Shown here one piece after another: positions 25,382 to 36,137 of a stretch of 64,000 nucleotides of DNA (the first letter of the stretch is position 1; each line of letters begins with the position of its first letter). Origin of the DNA: Candidatus Pantoea haifensis. GTDB lineage: Bacteria > Pseudomonadota > Gammaproteobacteria > Enterobacterales > Enterobacteriaceae. The stretch lies in contig JAGTWN010000004.1 in the NCBI GenBank assembly GCA_018842655.1, positions 2,914,001 through 2,978,000 on the forward strand. Reading direction: 5' to 3'. The notes beneath the pieces were generated by a model. The model was given only the letters and a program-made list of their open reading frames with translations. It was not told the origin of the DNA and made no database searches. Position numbers and translations under genes: made by a program.

Positions 25382-27456
25382 AAGGCCGCCTGCTGGATGC
25401 CATCCTGCTCAGTACCCTGACCGGCGTAGGCGCCAGCCAGGCGGCAAAGCTGGCCAAAATCGGCCTGCATACTATTCAGGATCTGTTGCTGCATCTGCCG
25501 CTGCGCTACGAAGACCGCACCCAACTCTACGCCATTAACGATCTCCTGCCAGGCATCTGGGCTACGGTAGAAGGCGAAGTGCTGCACACCGATGTCACCT
25601 TTGGCCGCCGAAAAATGATGGTCTGCCAGATTAGCGATGGCAGCGGCGTACTGACGATGCGCTTTTTCAACTTTAACGCCGGAATGAAAAATGCGCTCGC
25701 GCCAGGCCGTCGCGTCACCGCTTATGGTGAAATTAAACGAGGCCAGCGCGGCGCCGAAATTATCCATCCTGAATACCGTATCCAGGGCGAAAACAGCAAC
25801 GTCACACTGGAAGAGACGCTGACGCCGGTTTATCCCACGACCGAAGGCGTTCGTCAGGCAACGCTGCGTAATCTGACCGATCAGGCGCTGACGTTACTCG
25901 ATAACTGCCCGATTGCCGAACTGCTGCCCCAGGCGTTACGTGGTGGGCTCATCAGCCTGCCTGATGCGTTGCGTACGCTGCATCGCCCTCCGCCAGATTT
26001 AAAGCTGAGTGAACTGGAAACCGGGCGGCATCCCGCTCAGCGTCGTTTAATTCTCGAAGAACTGCTGGCACATAATCTCAGCATGCTGGCGGTACGCGCG
26101 GGTGCACAGCGTTATTACGCCTTACCGATGCCTGCACGTCATACCTTAAGCGATAAATTGCTGGCGGCACTGCCCTTTACGCCAACCAATGCGCAAAAGC
26201 GGGTCGTCGCTGAGATTGAAAAAGACCTGGCAAATGATTTCCCGATGATGCGGCTGGTGCAGGGTGACGTAGGATCTGGCAAAACGCTGGTTGCGGCGTT
26301 AGCCGCGCTCAACGTCATTGCTTACGGCAAGCAGGTGGCGCTGATGGCACCTACCGAACTGCTGGCAGAGCAGCATGCTAATAATTTCCGTCAGTGGTTT
26401 GCGCCCCTTGGCATTGAGGTTGGCTGGCTGGCGGGTAAACAGAAAGGCAAAGCGCGTCTGGCGCAGCAAGACGCAATTGCCCGTGGCGACGTCGCAATGG
26501 TGGTTGGTACCCATGCACTGTTTCAGGAGCAGGTGCAGTTTAACGGCCTGGCATTGGTGATTATTGATGAGCAGCACCGTTTTGGTGTGCATCAACGTCT
26601 GGCGTTATGGGAAAAAGGTGAAGAGCAAGGTTTTCATCCTCATCAGTTGATCATGACCGCTACGCCGATTCCCCGCACGCTGGCGATGACCGCTTATGCC
26701 GATCTTGATACCTCAACCATTGATGAGTTGCCGCCAGGTCGCACACCAGTAACAACCGTCGCGATCCCAGACAGTCGCCGCGACGATATCATTGCCCGGG
26801 TTGACCATGCCTGCCGTGAAGGTCGTCAGGCTTACTGGGTCTGTACGCTTATTGAGGAATCAGAGCTGTTAGAAGCGCAGGCTGCAGAAGCAAGCTGGGA
26901 AGCCCTGAAAAATGCATTGCCGGATTTGAACATCGGTTTAGTGCATGGCCGCATGAAGCCCGCTGAGAAACAGGCTGTGATGCAAGCATTCAAAGCCAAC
27001 GAGCTTCAGCTGCTGGTGGCTACCACGGTCATCGAAGTAGGTGTTGACGTGCCCAATGCCAGCCTGATGATTATCGAAAACCCGGAGCGTCTTGGTCTGG
27101 CACAGCTTCATCAATTGCGAGGCCGTGTCGGACGTGGGGCGGTAGCTTCGCATTGCGTACTGTTGTATAAAGCGCCGCTCAGCAAAACAGCGCAAAAACG
27201 CTTACAGGTACTGCGTGACAGCAATGACGGCTTTGTTATTGCACAGTACGATTTGGAAATTCGCGGTCCTGGTGAGCTGCTGGGCACGCGGCAAACCGGT
27301 AATGCTGAATTCAAAGTGGCAGATTTACTGCGCGATCAGGCGATGGTACCGGAAGTGCAGCGTGTGGCACGCCACATCCACCAGCATTATCCCGAACAAG
27401 CCAGCGCCCTGATCGAACGCTGGCTGCCGGAAAACGCTCGCTATACCAACGTCTGA
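25378..27456 (+). CDS. recG: ATP-dependent DNA helicase RecG
   Basis: Branched-DNA helicase that reverses stalled forks and processes recombination intermediates and R-loops. 692 residues. N-terminal wedge/OB domain ([15 protein letters not shown] to about residue 150), then helicase motifs: Walker A GDVGSGKT near residue 296, DEQH in [26 protein letters not shown], and [12 protein letters not shown] with [12 protein letters not shown]. Last gene of the gmk operon. Intact. Confidence 0.97.
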   Translation: MKGRLLDAILLSTLTGVGASQAAKLAKIGLHTIQDLLLHLPLRYEDRTQLYAINDLLPGIWATVEGEVLHTDVTFGRRKMMVCQISDGSGVLTMRFFNFNAGMKNALAPGRRVTAYGEIKRGQRGAEIIHPEYRIQGENSNVTLEETLTPVYPTTEGVRQATLRNLTDQALTLLDNCPIAELLPQALRGGLISLPDALRTLHRPPPDLKLSELETGRHPAQRRLILEELLAHNLSMLAVRAGAQRYYALPMPARHTLSDKLLAALPFTPTNAQKRVVAEIEKDLANDFPMMRLVQGDVGSGKTLVAALAALNVIAYGKQVALMAPTELLAEQHANNFRQWFAPLGIEVGWLAGKQKGKARLAQQDAIARGDVAMVVGTHALFQEQVQFNGLALVIIDEQHRFGVHQRLALWEKGEEQGFHPHQLIMTATPIPRTLAMTAYADLDTSTIDELPPGRTPVTTVAIPDSRRDDIIARVDHACREGRQAYWVCTLIEESELLEAQAAEASWEALKNALPDLNIGLVHGRMKPAEKQAVMQAFKANELQLLVATTVIEVGVDVPNASLMIIENPERLGLAQLHQLRGRVGRGAVASHCVLLYKAPLSKTAQKRLQVLRDSNDGFVIAQYDLEIRGPGELLGTRQTGNAEFKVADLLRDQAMVPEVQRVARHIHQHYPEQASALIERWLPENARYTNV

Positions 27457-27476
27457 CTGGCTTTTTTATTGCTGTT

Positions 27477-27492
27477 GGGCAAACGTTTGCTT
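27477..27492 (+). promoter_or_regulatory. Candidate PurR operator overlapping the xanP promoter
   Basis: The 16 bases GGGCAAACGTTTGCTT contain the GCAAACGTTTGC core of PurR boxes. They overlap a predicted -35 (TTGCTT 27487-27492), which has a 16-base spacer and -10 TACAAT (27509-27514), so binding would block transcription. Purine-dependent repression is plausible for a xanthine permease gene. Confidence 0.65.
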
Positions 27493-27544
27493 TTGCCTTG
27501 CGGATGATTACAATCGCCACACTATTTTCTGGGAACAGCAAAAG

Positions 27545-28917
27545 ATGTCCACCAATCCGCAGCAAAGCCAACTTTCCGCTCATCATAGTGAATTAATTTA
27601 TCGTCTCGAAGATCGCCCACCGCTGCCGCAAACGCTGTTTGCTGCTTGCCAGCATTTGCTGGCGATGTTTGTTGCGGTAATTACGCCCGCCTTGCTGATT
27701 TGTCAGGCGCTCGGCCTGCCAGCGCAAGATACGCAGCACATCATTAGCATGTCGCTGTTTGCTTCAGGTGTGGCATCCATTTTACAGATAAAAACCTGGG
27801 GACCCGTTGGCTCCGGTTTATTGTCGATCCAGGGCACCAGTTTTAATTTCGTGACGCCACTCATCATGGGTGGCATGGCGTTGAAAAATGGCGGAGCCGA
27901 TGTGCCTACCATGATGGCTGCGCTGTTCGGTACGTTAATGATCGCTTCCTGTACGGAAATGGTGCTGTCGCGCGTGTTGCATCTGGCGCGTCGTATTATT
28001 ACGCCGCTGGTCTCCGGCATCGTTGTGATGATTATTGGGCTATCGCTGATTCAGGTTGGCTTAACCTCGATTGGTGGCGGCTTTGCCGCGATGAACGATC
28101 ACAGCTTTGGCGCGCCGAAAAACCTGTTACTTGCTGGTGCCGTGTTGTTAGTGATCATTTTGCTTAACAGGCAAAAAATCCTTACCTGCGGGTGGCTTCG
28201 CTGGTTATTGCGATGGCGGCAGGTTATTTGCTTGCCTGGGCGCTTGATATGTTGCCCCAAACCGCTGCACCAGGCGATCAGCCGCTGGTTGCCGTGCCTT
28301 CTCCGCTCTATTACGGCCTTGGCTTTGACTGGAATCTGCTGATTCCGCTGATGCTGGTGTTTATGGTGACGTCGCTGGAAACTATTGGTGACATCACCGC
28401 TACCTCTGACGTTTCTGAGCAACCGGTGAGCGGGCCGCTTTATATGAAGCGTCTGAAAGGCGGCGTGCTGGCAAATGGCCTCAACTCTTTTGTGTCGGCG
28501 CTGTTTAATACTTTCCCTAACTCCTGCTTTGGTCAGAATAATGGTGTTATTCAGTTAACTGGCGTAGCCAGCCGCTACGTTGGTTTTGTCGTCGCGCTGA
28601 TGTTAATCGTGCTGGGTCTGTTTCCGGCGGTGAGCGGTTTTGTGCAGCATATTCCAGAACCGGTACTTGGCGGTGCAACGATTGTGATGTTTGGTACTAT
28701 TGCTGCTTCTGGCGTGCGTATTGTGTCGCGTGAGCCACTTAACCGTCGCGCCATTATGATTATTGCGCTGTCGCTTGCGGTCGGTCTTGGAGTTTCACAA
28801 CAGCCGCTGATCCTACAATTTGCACCTGACTGGCTGAAAACCCTGCTTTCTTCAGGCATCGCAGCCGGTGGTATCACGGCAATTGTATTGAACCTGATCT
28901 TTCCTCAAGAAAAGTAA
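27545..28917 (+). CDS. xanP: Xanthine permease XanP (NCS2), frameshifted
   Basis: Inner-membrane xanthine:H+ symporter of the nucleobase-ascorbate (NCS2) family. The N-terminal part has [26 protein letters not shown] and [13 protein letters not shown]; the second part has [17 protein letters not shown]-type helix 8 and the signature [16 protein letters not shown]. The frame breaks at the A6 run 28173-28178; with seven A the text reads [18 protein letters not shown] and gives the normal ~457 residues. A PurR-like box lies upstream. E. coli has gltS between recG and xanP; it is absent here. Confidence 0.92.
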
Positions 28918-28921
28918 TCCC

Positions 28922-28950
28922 AGGGCAGGCTACGGCCTGCCTGCTATTTA
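28922..28950 (+). terminator. Probable terminator after xanP
   Basis: GGCAGGC (28924-28930), loop TACG, GCCTGCC (28935-28941); the following tract is only moderately T-rich. Confidence 0.55.
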
Positions 28951-29034
28951 TTCGGATTTACATCCAGGCTGTTGAGCTGTAACGGTAATTCAGGCATAAC
29001 AACCTCTGACCGGATTTAAATCGGGATGGATGCG

Positions 29035-30712
29035 ATGAAATTTATTGGAAAGTTTTTCCTTACCTTAGTGTTATTGCTGCTTTTCGGCCTGGTGATTGTG
29101 TATGTCCTGCTGCAAACGCAGTGGGGTGCGGGCTGGTTTAGCCGTTGGGTGAGCGATAAAACGGACTGGCATCTTTCTCTGCGCAAGATTGAGCACAACT
29201 TTTCCTCCCCTCTCATCTCATACTGGATGATTTTAGCTTTGGGCATGATGGTCAGCCCGCGATATTAGTGGCAAAAAAGGTCGATCTGGGCCTGGCGCTG
29301 GTGCAATTTAGTCACCCTCTACATTTCAGCAGCATTGAGTTACGTGACGGTGAAGTGAATCTGGCGAACCTGGCCCCCAACAGCGCGCTACCCATTCAGG
29401 CTAATCGCTTGCAGCTAAACAATATGCGCATTGATAATCCGAAAAGTATGCTGCCGCTATTTGCTCAACAGGTTAATGGCGGCATCGTGCCGTGGAAGCC
29501 AACCTCCAGCGATATGCTTGGACACGATGCTCAGTTCCAGATGAGTGCCGGCAGCATGACGCTGAACGGCGTACCTGGCGACAATGTTTTGATTCAGGGC
29601 AGCGTGACGCAAGACCGGATGTTATTTAGCAATATCGGTGCGGATTTAGCACGAGGTTCAATGACCGGCAACGGTGAGCGCGATGCTCAGGGTAACTGGA
29701 AAATTAATCAGCTACGCCTTAATGATATTCGCCTGCAAACAACTCACAGCCTGAGCGACTTTTTGCGCCCGATACAAAATGTGCCTTCGATTGCTATCAC
29801 TCGTCTGGATATGACCGATGCGCGTTTGCAAGGTCCGGACTGGGCTGTTACCGATCTCGATCTGACGCTAAAAAATCTTCACTGGCAGGGCGACGACTGG
29901 CAAAGCCAGGATGGCTCACTGGCAATGAATGCAGGTAACTTCATTAACGGTCGTTTTGAGCTAAACGATCCGATCATCAATATGGATTTTTCTCCCCAGG
30001 GCGTGACGCTGACGCAATTCAGTTCACGCTGGGCCAATGGCGTTATTCGTGCTGATGGCAACTGGACACGCAGCGATAAACATCTGATGTTGAATAATCT
30101 GGCCGTTGCCGGGTTGGAATATACCCTGCCTGAGAACTGGCGCGATCGCTGGCAGAGCGCATTACCCGCCTGGCTGGATAGCGTATCGGTGACGCGTTTC
30201 ACCTCTAACCGCAACCTGATTATTGATATTAATCCAGCCTTCCCTTTTCAGATGACTTCGCTCGATGGCAGCGGTGAAAATCTTTACTGGCACGCCAGCA
30301 TCAGTGGGGAATATGGTCGGGCAAGATGACTCTGAATGCCGCTGAAGCAACGTTCAACCGTACCGATTTACGCCATCCTTCGCTAACAATCAGCGCCAGC
30401 GATCAGCATATTCAGGTGACAGAAATGAGTGCCTTTAATGGCAAAGGTTTGCTGGAAGGAACGGCCAGTATTGGTCAGCAGCCGGACCGCCCGCTTACAC
30501 TCGATCTTACGGGACGTGCTGTACCGGTTAATGTGTTGCAAAACTGGGGCTGGCCTGTTTTGCCACTGAGCGGCGACAGTAATCTGCACTTGCAGTTGAA
30601 CGCGGCAATAAAAGCAGGTTCACCGCTGCGACCTACGGTAACAGGGAATTTATCGGTGACAACCGACAGCCAGCAATTACAGCAAACCATGCAGGCAGGC
30701 CAGGTAAGATAG
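29035..30712 (+). CDS. yicH: YicH, AsmA-family protein, two frameshifts
   Basis: AsmA-like inner-membrane protein with a large periplasmic part; relatives act in phospholipid transport to the outer membrane. An N-terminal anchor MKFIGKFFLTLVLLLLFGLVIVYVLL precedes repeated beta-strand text (RLQLNNMRIDNP, MTLNGVPGDNVLIQGSV, LQGPDWAVTDLDLTLKNL, RNLIIDINPAFPF). Breaks: C4 at 29207-29210 (one more C gives FSSPSHLILDDFSFGHDGQPA) and TTT at 30283-30285 (one more T gives ENLLLARQHQWGIWSGKM). Restored length is near 560 residues. Start at 29035 matches the E. coli N terminus MKFIGK. Confidence 0.87.
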
Positions 30713-30715
30713 AAC

Positions 30716-30740
30716 AAAGGGCCATTGCTGGCCCTTTTGC
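30716..30740. terminator. Bidirectional terminator between yicH and fabY/yiiD
   Basis: 9-base-pair stem AAAGGGCCA (30716-30724) with TGGCCCTTT (30729-30737), loop TTGC, between two convergent genes. Confidence 0.85.
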
Positions 30741-30741
30741 T

Positions 30742-31750
30742 TTAATTGATACGAGCGCCCGATCCGCCCTCTTCCAGTGGCCCATCAGGATCGACTGGCA
30801 GAACGATATAGACACCTTCAAATACCGCACCGCGTTTTTCATCGCCAAACAGCTCAACTTCCAGTTGCACACGCGCTTTACGACCACGAGCCAGGCGATC
30901 AAGATCGCCACTCAGCGAACCCAAATCAGCAATAGCACCAGGGCGTCCGCTGATCGGCTGGCTGTAACGAATATGCGCATCCGCGAGAATAATGGTGCCG
31001 CCTAAATGCCGTTCACGTAACAGTAGCCAGATCAATCCCCAGCCCGTTAACGTTGCCAGCGAAAACAGGCTGCCGGCAAACAGGGTGTGGTGTGGATTCT
31101 GGTTGCCAGTCTCTGGCATGGTGGTAATAAATTTCTGCCCGGTGTATTGCAGGATACGCACACCCATTTTCTCGCTGAGCGGAATGTGTTCGTACCACGC
31201 CTGTTGTAACTGCCCGCACCAGTCAGCACGATGCAAAATATCATCCAGCGTCACAACCGGTTTGATCATCAAAAAATGGCGCACCGGCGTCGTCTGGGGG
31301 CAGTAATTTCACCCTGATTGACGTACCCCAGCTTGGCAAAAACGCCACGGCATCTTCACGTGCGCTACAGGTCACGCGTTTGACACCCTCTTGCCGCGCA
31401 ACGGATTCCAGCGTCATCGCCACCAGTGTGCCCAGGCCTTTGCCCTGTACAGAAGGATGAACCGCCAGGAAACGAATAGCCGCTTCATTATCTGCATTAA
31501 TATATAGCCTGCCGATAGCGACTGGCTTGCCATGTTCATCCACGACCATTTGATGGTGCGCTAAGGCATCCCAGGCATCACGTTCCGATCCTTGTGGCTG
31601 GCGCAGCGGTTTTCTGAGCATTTCCCAGCGAAACTGATAATACATATCCAGTTCTTCCGCCGTTTGGGGCACGCGAAGATGATACATATAATGATTCTCT
31701 CGTTCGGAGCTTGCGTGGCTGTTCCCTTGCCGCTCGGCTAACGACCTCAC
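30742..31750 (-). CDS. yiiD: FabY/YiiD: GNAT domain plus thioesterase-like domain, two frameshifts
   Basis: Two-domain protein. N-terminal GNAT acetyltransferase ([28 protein letters not shown], acetyl-CoA loop [10 protein letters not shown]) and a C-terminal hot-dog thioesterase-like domain ([30 protein letters not shown]). Pseudomonas FabY starts fatty-acid synthesis; YiiD is its E. coli relative. Breaks: A5 at 31338-31342 and G5 at 31296-31300; one base added at each restores [19 protein letters not shown] and [14 protein letters not shown]. The GTG at 31750 overlaps the dtd stop; the ATG at 31687, where homology begins, is an alternative start. Last gene of yihY-dtd-yiiD. Confidence 0.85.
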
Positions 31751-32182
31751 ACCTGCAACCAGAATGTTACAGGACCATCATTCACCAGCGCGACCTGCAT
31801 ATCAGCAGCGAAACGTCCGTTTGCCGTAGTGATATCCTGCTTGCGACAGCTGTCACTGAAATACTCATACAGCCGTTCAGCTTCAGCCGGTTCAGCCCCC
31901 GGAAAATGACGGGCGCATGCCTTTTTGCGTATCTGCCGCCAGCGTAAACTGTGAAACCACCAGCACGCTGCCGCCTGCTTGTTTGACGTTCAGGTTCATT
32001 TTGCCCTGCTCATCACTGAAAATGCGATAACCTAATACGCGTTCTGCGAGACGCTCCGCGCGCTTTTCGTCGTCACCTTTCTCAACGCCTAATAAGATCA
32101 GTAAACCGGTGCCAATTTCTCCAGTAACAATCTGATCGACGGTGACGCTGGCATGTTTCACACGTTGGATCAAAGCAATCAT
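31747..32182 (-). CDS. dtd: D-aminoacyl-tRNA deacylase, frameshifted
   Basis: Hydrolyses D-amino acids (for example D-Tyr) from mischarged tRNA. N terminus [16 protein letters not shown], then [28 protein letters not shown] and the catalytic-site segment [25 protein letters not shown]. The GVVNDGPVT-type end is in another frame: across the C5 run 31896-31900 (minus-strand G5), either two more G or one fewer restores [14 protein letters not shown] and on to [18 protein letters not shown] at 31747-31749. About 145 residues as in E. coli. The ATG overlaps the restored yihY TGA. Confidence 0.9.
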
Positions 32183-33046
32183 GTTTCCTCTTGTTTTTTT
32201 CTTGATGTGCTTGTTTTAGCTGCCGATAGTCGTCAAGGGTGGCGGTAATTTCAGCACCTAACAATACAATGCACCAGGTCCAGTAAACCCACAGAAACAG
32301 GATTGGGATCACGGCTAACACACCGTAAATCAACTGGTACGAAGGAAACATCGTAACATACAGCGCAAATCCTTTTTACCCAGCTCAAAAAGCAGACCCG
32401 CAACTAATGCACCAACTAATGCATCTCGCGGCGGCACGCGCCGGGTCGGCACAATGCTGTATAACAACCAAAATGCAATGCATGACAGCAGCAAAGGAAA
32501 AACACGCAGCAACTGATCGATAAGACTGGTCACGCCAGTGACATTGATCCAGCGTAGCGACAGTAAATAGGAACTGATCGCCAGGCTGGCACCAGCCAAC
32601 AGCGGCCCGAGCGTCAGGATCATCCAGTAGACAGCAAACGAATAAACCAGCGGTCGCTTTTTATGGCTGCGCCAAATGGTATTGAATGCTGTGTCTACTG
32701 AATGCATCAACAACAGCGCAGTGACGATCAGCCCTACTGCGCCGACTGCCGTCATACGGTTTACGTTAGCAACGAACTGCTCAAGATAACGCTGCAGCGT
32801 ATTACCTGCTGCAGGCATAAAATTAGTAAAGATAAAGTTTTTGAGCTGAACGCTGATGTCAGAAAACACAGGAAAGGCTGCAAATAACGCAAACACTACC
32901 GCAATCAATGGCACCAGCGCCAACAACGAGACGTAGGCTAAATTACCCGCCTGCGTCGTCATATTATCTTCGTCGATGCGTTTCCAAAGCAGTTTGAGCC
33001 ACAGCCAAAACGCATGAAGCCCTGGACGGAATTGTCGAGACATCAT
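32179..33046 (-). CDS. yihY: YihY family membrane protein, two frameshifts
   Basis: Polytopic inner-membrane protein of the YihY/virulence-factor BrkB family; function unsettled, and it is not RNase BN as once thought. Hallmarks: [28 protein letters not shown] near the N terminus, [16 protein letters not shown], and [19 protein letters not shown] at the end. Breaks: T5 at 32373-32377 (one more base gives [17 protein letters not shown]) and T7 at 32194-32200 (one more gives QAHQEKKQEET then TGA overlapping the dtd ATG). The deeper overlap with dtd in the raw frame is therefore false. Start 33046; yihX ends 3 bases upstream. Confidence 0.88.
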
Positions 33047-33049
33047 GGT

Positions 33050-33646
33050 TTATGGATGACTCGCAAACCAGCCCGGTACGGTTTTACGGTCAGTGACCAA
33101 CACGCTTTCAATGCCCAGCGCGCGTGCCGCTTCGATATTCTGCTCGTTATCATCAAAAAACACCGCCTGATCGGCACTGACGCCTTCACTCTCCAGCACG
33201 TGTTGATAGATGCGCGCCTCTGGTTTGCGCATGCCCAACTCCTGCGACAGGTAAAGCTTATCTGCCGCCTGTTGCACGTCGGGATATTGCGTCGGCCAAA
33301 AAGCACAATGCAGCTTATTAGTGTTAGACAAAATCACGACGCGATGGCCTTCAGCCCGTAGCGAGTTCATCAACGCCAGCATATCAGCCCGCACGCCGAC
33401 AAAAACCGCCTGCCAGCCCGCAGTAAATTGCTCATAGCTTAAGGCGATTTCAAGCTTCTCACACAGTGCGACCGCAAACGCTTCATCGCTAATCTCACCG
33501 CGTTCATGTTGTTCAAACTCTTCATCCATGTGGAAGTGACTTTGCAGTGATGCCAGCGGCACACGGCTAAGGTCACTCCAGACGCCTAATACGCGGTTAA
33601 AATCGATATCAATAATTACGTTGCCTAAATCGAATATGTACAGCAT
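33050..33646 (-). CDS. yihX: HAD phosphatase YihX (alpha-D-glucose-1-phosphate phosphatase)
   Basis: 198-residue haloacid-dehalogenase-fold phosphatase. E. coli YihX acts on alpha-glucose-1-phosphate. Motif I is IFDLGNVIIDID (nucleophile Asp6), motif II ILSNTN, motif III the lysine in GMRKPEARIY, motif IV VFFDDNEQN. Translated just ahead of yihY (3-base gap). Intact. Confidence 0.94.
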   Translation of the reverse strand: MLYIFDLGNVIIDIDFNRVLGVWSDLSRVPLASLQSHFHMDEEFEQHERGEISDEAFAVALCEKLEIALSYEQFTAGWQAVFVGVRADMLALMNSLRAEGHRVVILSNTNKLHCAFWPTQYPDVQQAADKLYLSQELGMRKPEARIYQHVLESEGVSADQAVFFDDNEQNIEAARALGIESVLVTDRKTVPGWFASHP

Positions 33647-33834
33647 GGTGCCTCCTTCTGTTCCCTGGATTATTCACTCTAGCGGCAAAAGCTGAGGCTG
33701 AACAGGCAAGGCCGTCGAGAAAGATAAGAAGTGGAAGATTGAGCAACAAAGTCCTCGCCCGGCAGTGCGCGGGCCAGGCCACCGTGAGTGAGGGAGGCAT
33801 AAGAACGGTGAAAATCAGATAATGGCAGGCAAAA

Positions 33835-33858
33835 AAAGCCCCGTTAAACGGGGCTTTT
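33835..33858. terminator. Terminator after typA
   Basis: Stem AAAAGCCCCGTT with AACGGGGCTTTT (33835-33858) and A/T tracts on both flanks. On the minus strand it follows the typA stop by 20 bases. The ~170 bases between it and yihX hold nothing recognisable. Confidence 0.88.
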
Positions 33859-33877
33859 ATCAAATGACCGTAGCAGA

Positions 33878-35701
33878 TTAAATATCTTTGCTACCGCGTG
33901 AAGCACGCTTACGGTCGTTTTCAGTCAGGTGACGCTTACGGATACGTACCGACTGTGGCGTAACTTCAACCAGTTCGTCATCATCGATGAACTCAATTGC
34001 CTGCTCAAGCGTCATCTTGATTGGCGGAACCAGAGTCGTGGCTTCGTCAGTACCGGAAGCACGCATGTTGGTCAGTTTCTTACCGGTCAGACAGTTTACT
34101 GTCAGGTCGTTAGAACGGCTGTGAATACCGATAATCTGGCCTTCATATACTTCAGCACCGTGACCCAGGAAGAGCTTACCGCGATCCTGCAGGCTGAACA
34201 GAGCAAACGCAACGGCTTTACCCTGACCGTTGGAGATCAGTACGCCATTCTGACGCTGGCCCACTTCGCCTGGACGGATGTCGTCGTAGTGGCTGAAGGT
34301 GGAGTACAGCAGACCCGTACCGGAAGTCATGGTCATGAACTCGTTACGGAAGCCGATCAGGCCACGGCTTGGGATCACGTAGTCGAGACGTACGCGGCCT
34401 TTGCCATCTGGATCCATGTTTTTCAGATCGCCTTTACGCTCACCCATGGCTTGCATGACTGAACCCTGGTGCGTTTCTTCGATATCCAGCGTCACGTTTT
34501 CGAACGGCTCTTGTTTACGGCCATCTATCTCACGGAAGATAACTTTCGGACGTGATACCGCCAGTTCGAAACCTTCACGACGCATATTTTCAATCAGTAC
34601 GGACAGGTGCAGTTCACCACGACCCGATACGCGGAAAGCGTCAGCATCTTCGGTTTCTTCAACACGCAGCGCAACGTTATGAACCAGCTCTTTGTTCAGA
34701 CGCTCAAGGATCTGACGAGAGGTCACATATTTACCTTCTTTACCGCAGAACGGCGAGGTATTAACGTTGAAGAACATGGTTACGGTTGGCTCATCAACGC
34801 TCAATGCTGGCAGCGCCTGAACATTCTGCGGATCACAGATTGTGTCAGAGATGTTCAGTTCGCCCAGGCCGGTGATAGCGATGATGTCGCCTGCTTCAGC
34901 CAGATCGGTATCAATACGCTCCAGACCCAGGTGGCCCAGCACTTTACCGACTTTACCGTTACGCGTTTTACCTTCGCTATCAACGATGGTGACCTGCTGG
35001 TTCGGCTTCACTTTACCGCGCTTGATGCGGCCGATACCGATAACGCCCAGATAGTTGTTGTAGTCGAGCTGAGAAATTTGCATCTGCAGCGGGGCTTCAA
35101 CTTCAACCTGTGGTGGAGAAACGTGGTCAACGATCGCCTGATACAGTGCAGTCATGTCGCTGCCCATATCGGCGTGGTCCAGACCCGCAATGCCCTGCAG
35201 CGCAGAAGCATAGATGATCGGGAAATCGAGCTGCTCGTCAGTGGCGTCGAGGTTGACGAACAGGTCAAACACCTGATCAACAACCCAGTCCGGACGTGCG
35301 CCAGGACGGTCAATCTTGTTGATAACCACAATCGGCTTCAGACCATGCGCGAACGCTTTTTTGGTCACGAAGCGGGTTTGCGGCATAGGGCCATCCATCG
35401 CATCTACAACCAGCAGCACCGAATCCACCATGGACATGACGCGCTCTACTTCACCACCGAAGTCGGCGTGTCCTGGGGTATCAACGATGTTGATACGGTA
35501 GTCGTTCCATTTAATGGCGGTGTTTTTTGCGAGGATGGTAATCCCACGCTCTTTCTCCAAATCATTGGAGTCCATCACGCGCTCGGTAGCTTCGGTACGG
35601 GCGTCAAAAGTACCGGATTGTTGCAGCAGTTTGTCAACCAGGGTGGTCTTTCCATGGTCAACGTGCGCGATGATGGCGATGTTACGCAAATTTTCGATCA
35701 C
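33878..35701 (-). CDS. typA: Ribosome-associated GTPase TypA/BipA
   Basis: Translational GTPase of 607 residues that binds the 70S ribosome and aids 50S assembly at low temperature and stress adaptation. GTPase motifs: AHVDHGKTT (G1), DTPGHADFG (G3), [10 protein letters not shown] (G4). Domain II follows (about 200-290), then EF-G-like domains III and V and the BipA-specific C terminus ending [10 protein letters not shown]. Divergent from glnA, as in E. coli. Intact. The 380-residue open frame on the opposite strand is a shadow. Confidence 0.98.
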   Translation of the reverse strand: MIENLRNIAIIAHVDHGKTTLVDKLLQQSGTFDARTEATERVMDSNDLEKERGITILAKNTAIKWNDYRINIVDTPGHADFGGEVERVMSMVDSVLLVVDAMDGPMPQTRFVTKKAFAHGLKPIVVINKIDRPGARPDWVVDQVFDLFVNLDATDEQLDFPIIYASALQGIAGLDHADMGSDMTALYQAIVDHVSPPQVEVEAPLQMQISQLDYNNYLGVIGIGRIKRGKVKPNQQVTIVDSEGKTRNGKVGKVLGHLGLERIDTDLAEAGDIIAITGLGELNISDTICDPQNVQALPALSVDEPTVTMFFNVNTSPFCGKEGKYVTSRQILERLNKELVHNVALRVEETEDADAFRVSGRGELHLSVLIENMRREGFELAVSRPKVIFREIDGRKQEPFENVTLDIEETHQGSVMQAMGERKGDLKNMDPDGKGRVRLDYVIPSRGLIGFRNEFMTMTSGTGLLYSTFSHYDDIRPGEVGQRQNGVLISNGQGKAVAFALFSLQDRGKLFLGHGAEVYEGQIIGIHSRSNDLTVNCLTGKKLTNMRASGTDEATTLVPPIKMTLEQAIEFIDDDELVEVTPQSVRIRKRHLTENDRKRASRGSKDI

Positions 35702-35848
35702 AGCTTTGCCTCAGGCATTAGAAATAGCGCGCTATTGTACACGGATTAAGCGGAAGACTGAACACGATCACACTTTTCACTGAAAGTTTATTGCATTGCC
35801 GGAAATTCGCACTGTTCCCGGTGCAGAAAATGCACTAAGTTGGTCCTG

Positions 35849-35864
35849 TGCACCAACTTGGTGC
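35849..35864 (+). promoter_or_regulatory. NtrC (NRI) enhancer site 1 of glnA
   Basis: Perfect palindrome TGCACCAACTTGGTGC, the strong NtrC site. Its centre is about 142 bases before the predicted glnAp2 start, matching the E. coli site near -140. Confidence 0.88.
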
Positions 35865-35881
35865 CATAATTCACCTTCAAA

Positions 35882-35897
35882 GCACCATTTTAGTGCA
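35882..35897 (+). promoter_or_regulatory. NtrC (NRI) enhancer site 2 of glnA
   Basis: GCACCATTTTAGTGCA, an NtrC-type palindrome centred about 110 bases before the predicted start, like the E. coli -108 site. A weaker GCACCA...TGGTGC pair follows at about 35897-35920. Confidence 0.8.
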
Positions 35898-35971
35898 CCA
35901 TGACCATCCTGGTGCAGCTGCAGAACGATAACAGGGCGCATGGTAGCGCGATTTAACGTTCAAAAATAAAG

Positions 35972-35990
35972 TTGGCACAGAATTCGCTTT
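35972..35990 (+). promoter_or_regulatory. glnAp2 sigma54 promoter
   Basis: TTGGCAC-N5-TCGCTTT, with GG at 35974-35975 and GC at 35986-35987 separated by the required 12 bases. It differs from E. coli glnAp2 by one base in this element. With the upstream NtrC sites it gives nitrogen-limited activation of glnA. Confidence 0.92.
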
Positions 35991-36137
35991 GTACTACTTA
36001 AGCGAAAACGACAGTTAGAAACGGTTGAAGAGCTTGCCGAGATTCAGTTGGTTCGGGATGGTTGTAACAAGAGACGCATTCCAGGCAACGAAGTTCTCTC
36101 ACCATGTAGACAATGACCATTTCCAGGAGAGTTGAGT

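Noticed and set aside
24687-25538. 283-residue reading of trmH
   Set aside because: After residue 123 it leaves the TrmH frame; the conserved knot is in the frame ending at 25381.
34607-35749. 380-residue open frame opposite typA
   Set aside because: It is a codon-composition shadow of the highly conserved typA gene; no domain and no ribosome site.
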